Shown here in pieces: positions 5,502 to 6,244 of a stretch of DNA of 6,244 nt. The position numbers and the translations under genes were made by a program. Every line of letters begins with the position of its first letter. The first letter of the stretch is position 1. The notes beneath the pieces were generated by a model that saw only the letters and a list, made by a program, of their open reading frames with translations, had not been told where the DNA came from and did not search any database. The stretch covers positions 1-6,244 of the forward strand of contig DMRV01000485.1 of assembly GCA_003456455.1 (NCBI GenBank), written 5' to 3'. Source of the stretch: Flavobacteriales bacterium. Lineage in GTDB: Bacteria > Bacteroidota > Bacteroidia > UBA10329.

Positions 5502-6244
5502 ATGGCTTACGGACTGCTTAAAGGAAAGAAAGGAATCGTTTTCGGAGCACTAGACGAGCGTTCAATAGCTTGGAAAGTAGCAGAGAAATGTGTTGAAGAA
5601 GGGGCGGAGATTGTTCTCACCAATGCACCAGTTGCTTTGCGCATGGGTAAGATTCATGAGCTAGGCGAAAAACTGAATGCTGACATCATTCCTGCAGATG
5701 TGACGTTGATGGAAGATTTAGAAAATCTTGTTTCGACCGCCAAAGAGAAATTTGGAGGGATTGATTTTGTACTTCATTCAGTTGGTATGTCACCAAACGT
5801 AAGAAAGGGGAGAAGCTATACCGATTTGAACTACGATTTCTTCCATAAGACATTGGATATTTCAGCCATGTCGTTACATCGTGTTCTTCAAACGTGTTAC
5901 AAATTGGACGCTTTGAACGAATATGCTTCGGTTGTGGCTTTGACTTACATCGCAGCACAACGAACCTATACGGGTTATGGAGATATGGCAGAAGCTAAGT
6001 CCATGCTGGAAAGCATTGCTAGAAGTTTTGGTCATCACTACGGAGAATACAAAAACGTTCGTGTTAATACGATTTCTCAGAGCCCAACGGTTACAACAGC
6101 AGGTTCTGGTGTAGAAGGTTTTGATGATTTCATCTCAAATGCAGATAAGCTATCTCCACTTGGAAATGCTTCTGCAGAGGAATGCGCAGATTACTGCGTT
6201 TCAATGTTCTCAGATCTCACTAAAAAGGTAACCATGCAGAATCT
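5502..6244 (+). CDS. fabI: Enoyl-[acyl-carrier-protein] reductase FabI, 3' end cut by window
   Basis: The NADH-dependent reductase of the last step in each fatty-acid elongation cycle, which reduces trans-2-enoyl-ACP to acyl-ACP. The 247 residues visible of about 270 show the Rossmann start KGIVFGALDERSIAWKVA (about 10-27) and the DVTLMEDL segment. They also show FVLHSVGMSPNVRKGR and the FabI catalytic pair Tyr159-x6-Lys166 (YGDMAEAK), with the outer active-site Tyr149 (LTYIAAQR) ten residues before. RVNTISQSPTVTTAG and SPLGNASAEECADY follow, and the reading frame is still open at the edge (VTMQN). The spacing of Tyr149, Tyr159 and Lys166 matches E. coli Tyr146, Tyr156 and Lys163. NAPVALRMG and the DFFHKT phrase are of the Bacteroidota FabI type. 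The ATG at 5502 is preceded by an A-run, typical of start sites without Shine-Dalgarno. It is separated from recN by the AT-rich repeat. Assignment is firm. Confidence 0.95.
   Translation, partial: MAYGLLKGKKGIVFGALDERSIAWKVAEKCVEEGAEIVLTNAPVALRMGKIHELGEKLNADIIPADVTLMEDLENLVSTAKEKFGGIDFVLHSVGMSPNVRKGRSYTDLNYDFFHKTLDISAMSLHRVLQTCYKLDALNEYASVVALTYIAAQRTYTGYGDMAEAKSMLESIARSFGHHYGEYKNVRVNTISQSPTVTTAGSGVEGFDDFISNADKLSPLGNASAEECADYCVSMFSDLTKKVTMQN

Noticed and set aside
5686..5958. Antisense open frame opposite fabI
   Set aside because: Covers the conserved FabI core on the other strand and has no family signature.

Overview
The window looks like chromosomal core sequence from a member of the Bacteroidota, most probably of the Flavobacteriia type. 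Evidence for this: the gene order bamD - rpoZ (Rpb6-like omega) - CoaBC functions - DUF4835/PorD-like gene - recN; the Bacteroidota form of FabI (start MAYGLLKGKKG, NAPVALRMG segment); an AT-leaning composition without Shine-Dalgarno sequences; and a promoter of the Bacteroidota -7 type (TAnnTTTG) just before bamD. The species cannot be named from this window.

Layout, all genes on the + strand. (1) The 3' end of a VTT/TVP38-like membrane protein gene runs in from the left edge. (2) An 86-base gap carries a promoter with an almost zero-length leader. (3) bamD, an outer-membrane assembly lipoprotein, overlaps rpoZ by 26 bases. (4) A hairpin terminator/attenuator lies in a 62-base gap. (5) A tight run follows: coaC, coaB (8-base overlap), the DUF4835 gene (4-base overlap) and recN (5-base gap). 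(6) An 81-base gap is almost entirely an AT-rich inverted repeat. (7) fabI runs off the right edge. No gap between genes exceeds 100 bases.

Functionally this is housekeeping: envelope assembly (BamD), transcription (omega), coenzyme A synthesis (CoaC, CoaB), probable envelope/secretion function (DUF4835), DNA break repair (RecN) and fatty-acid elongation (FabI). No mobile element, CRISPR array, RNA gene or defence system was found, and I see no evidence for a new multi-gene system. The points most worth a second look are the split of the normally fused CoaBC protein into two overlapping genes, the replacement of two residues of the classical CoaC active site (PAMN to PAMD, and flap Cys to Ser), and the palindromic AT-rich repeat between recN and fabI.
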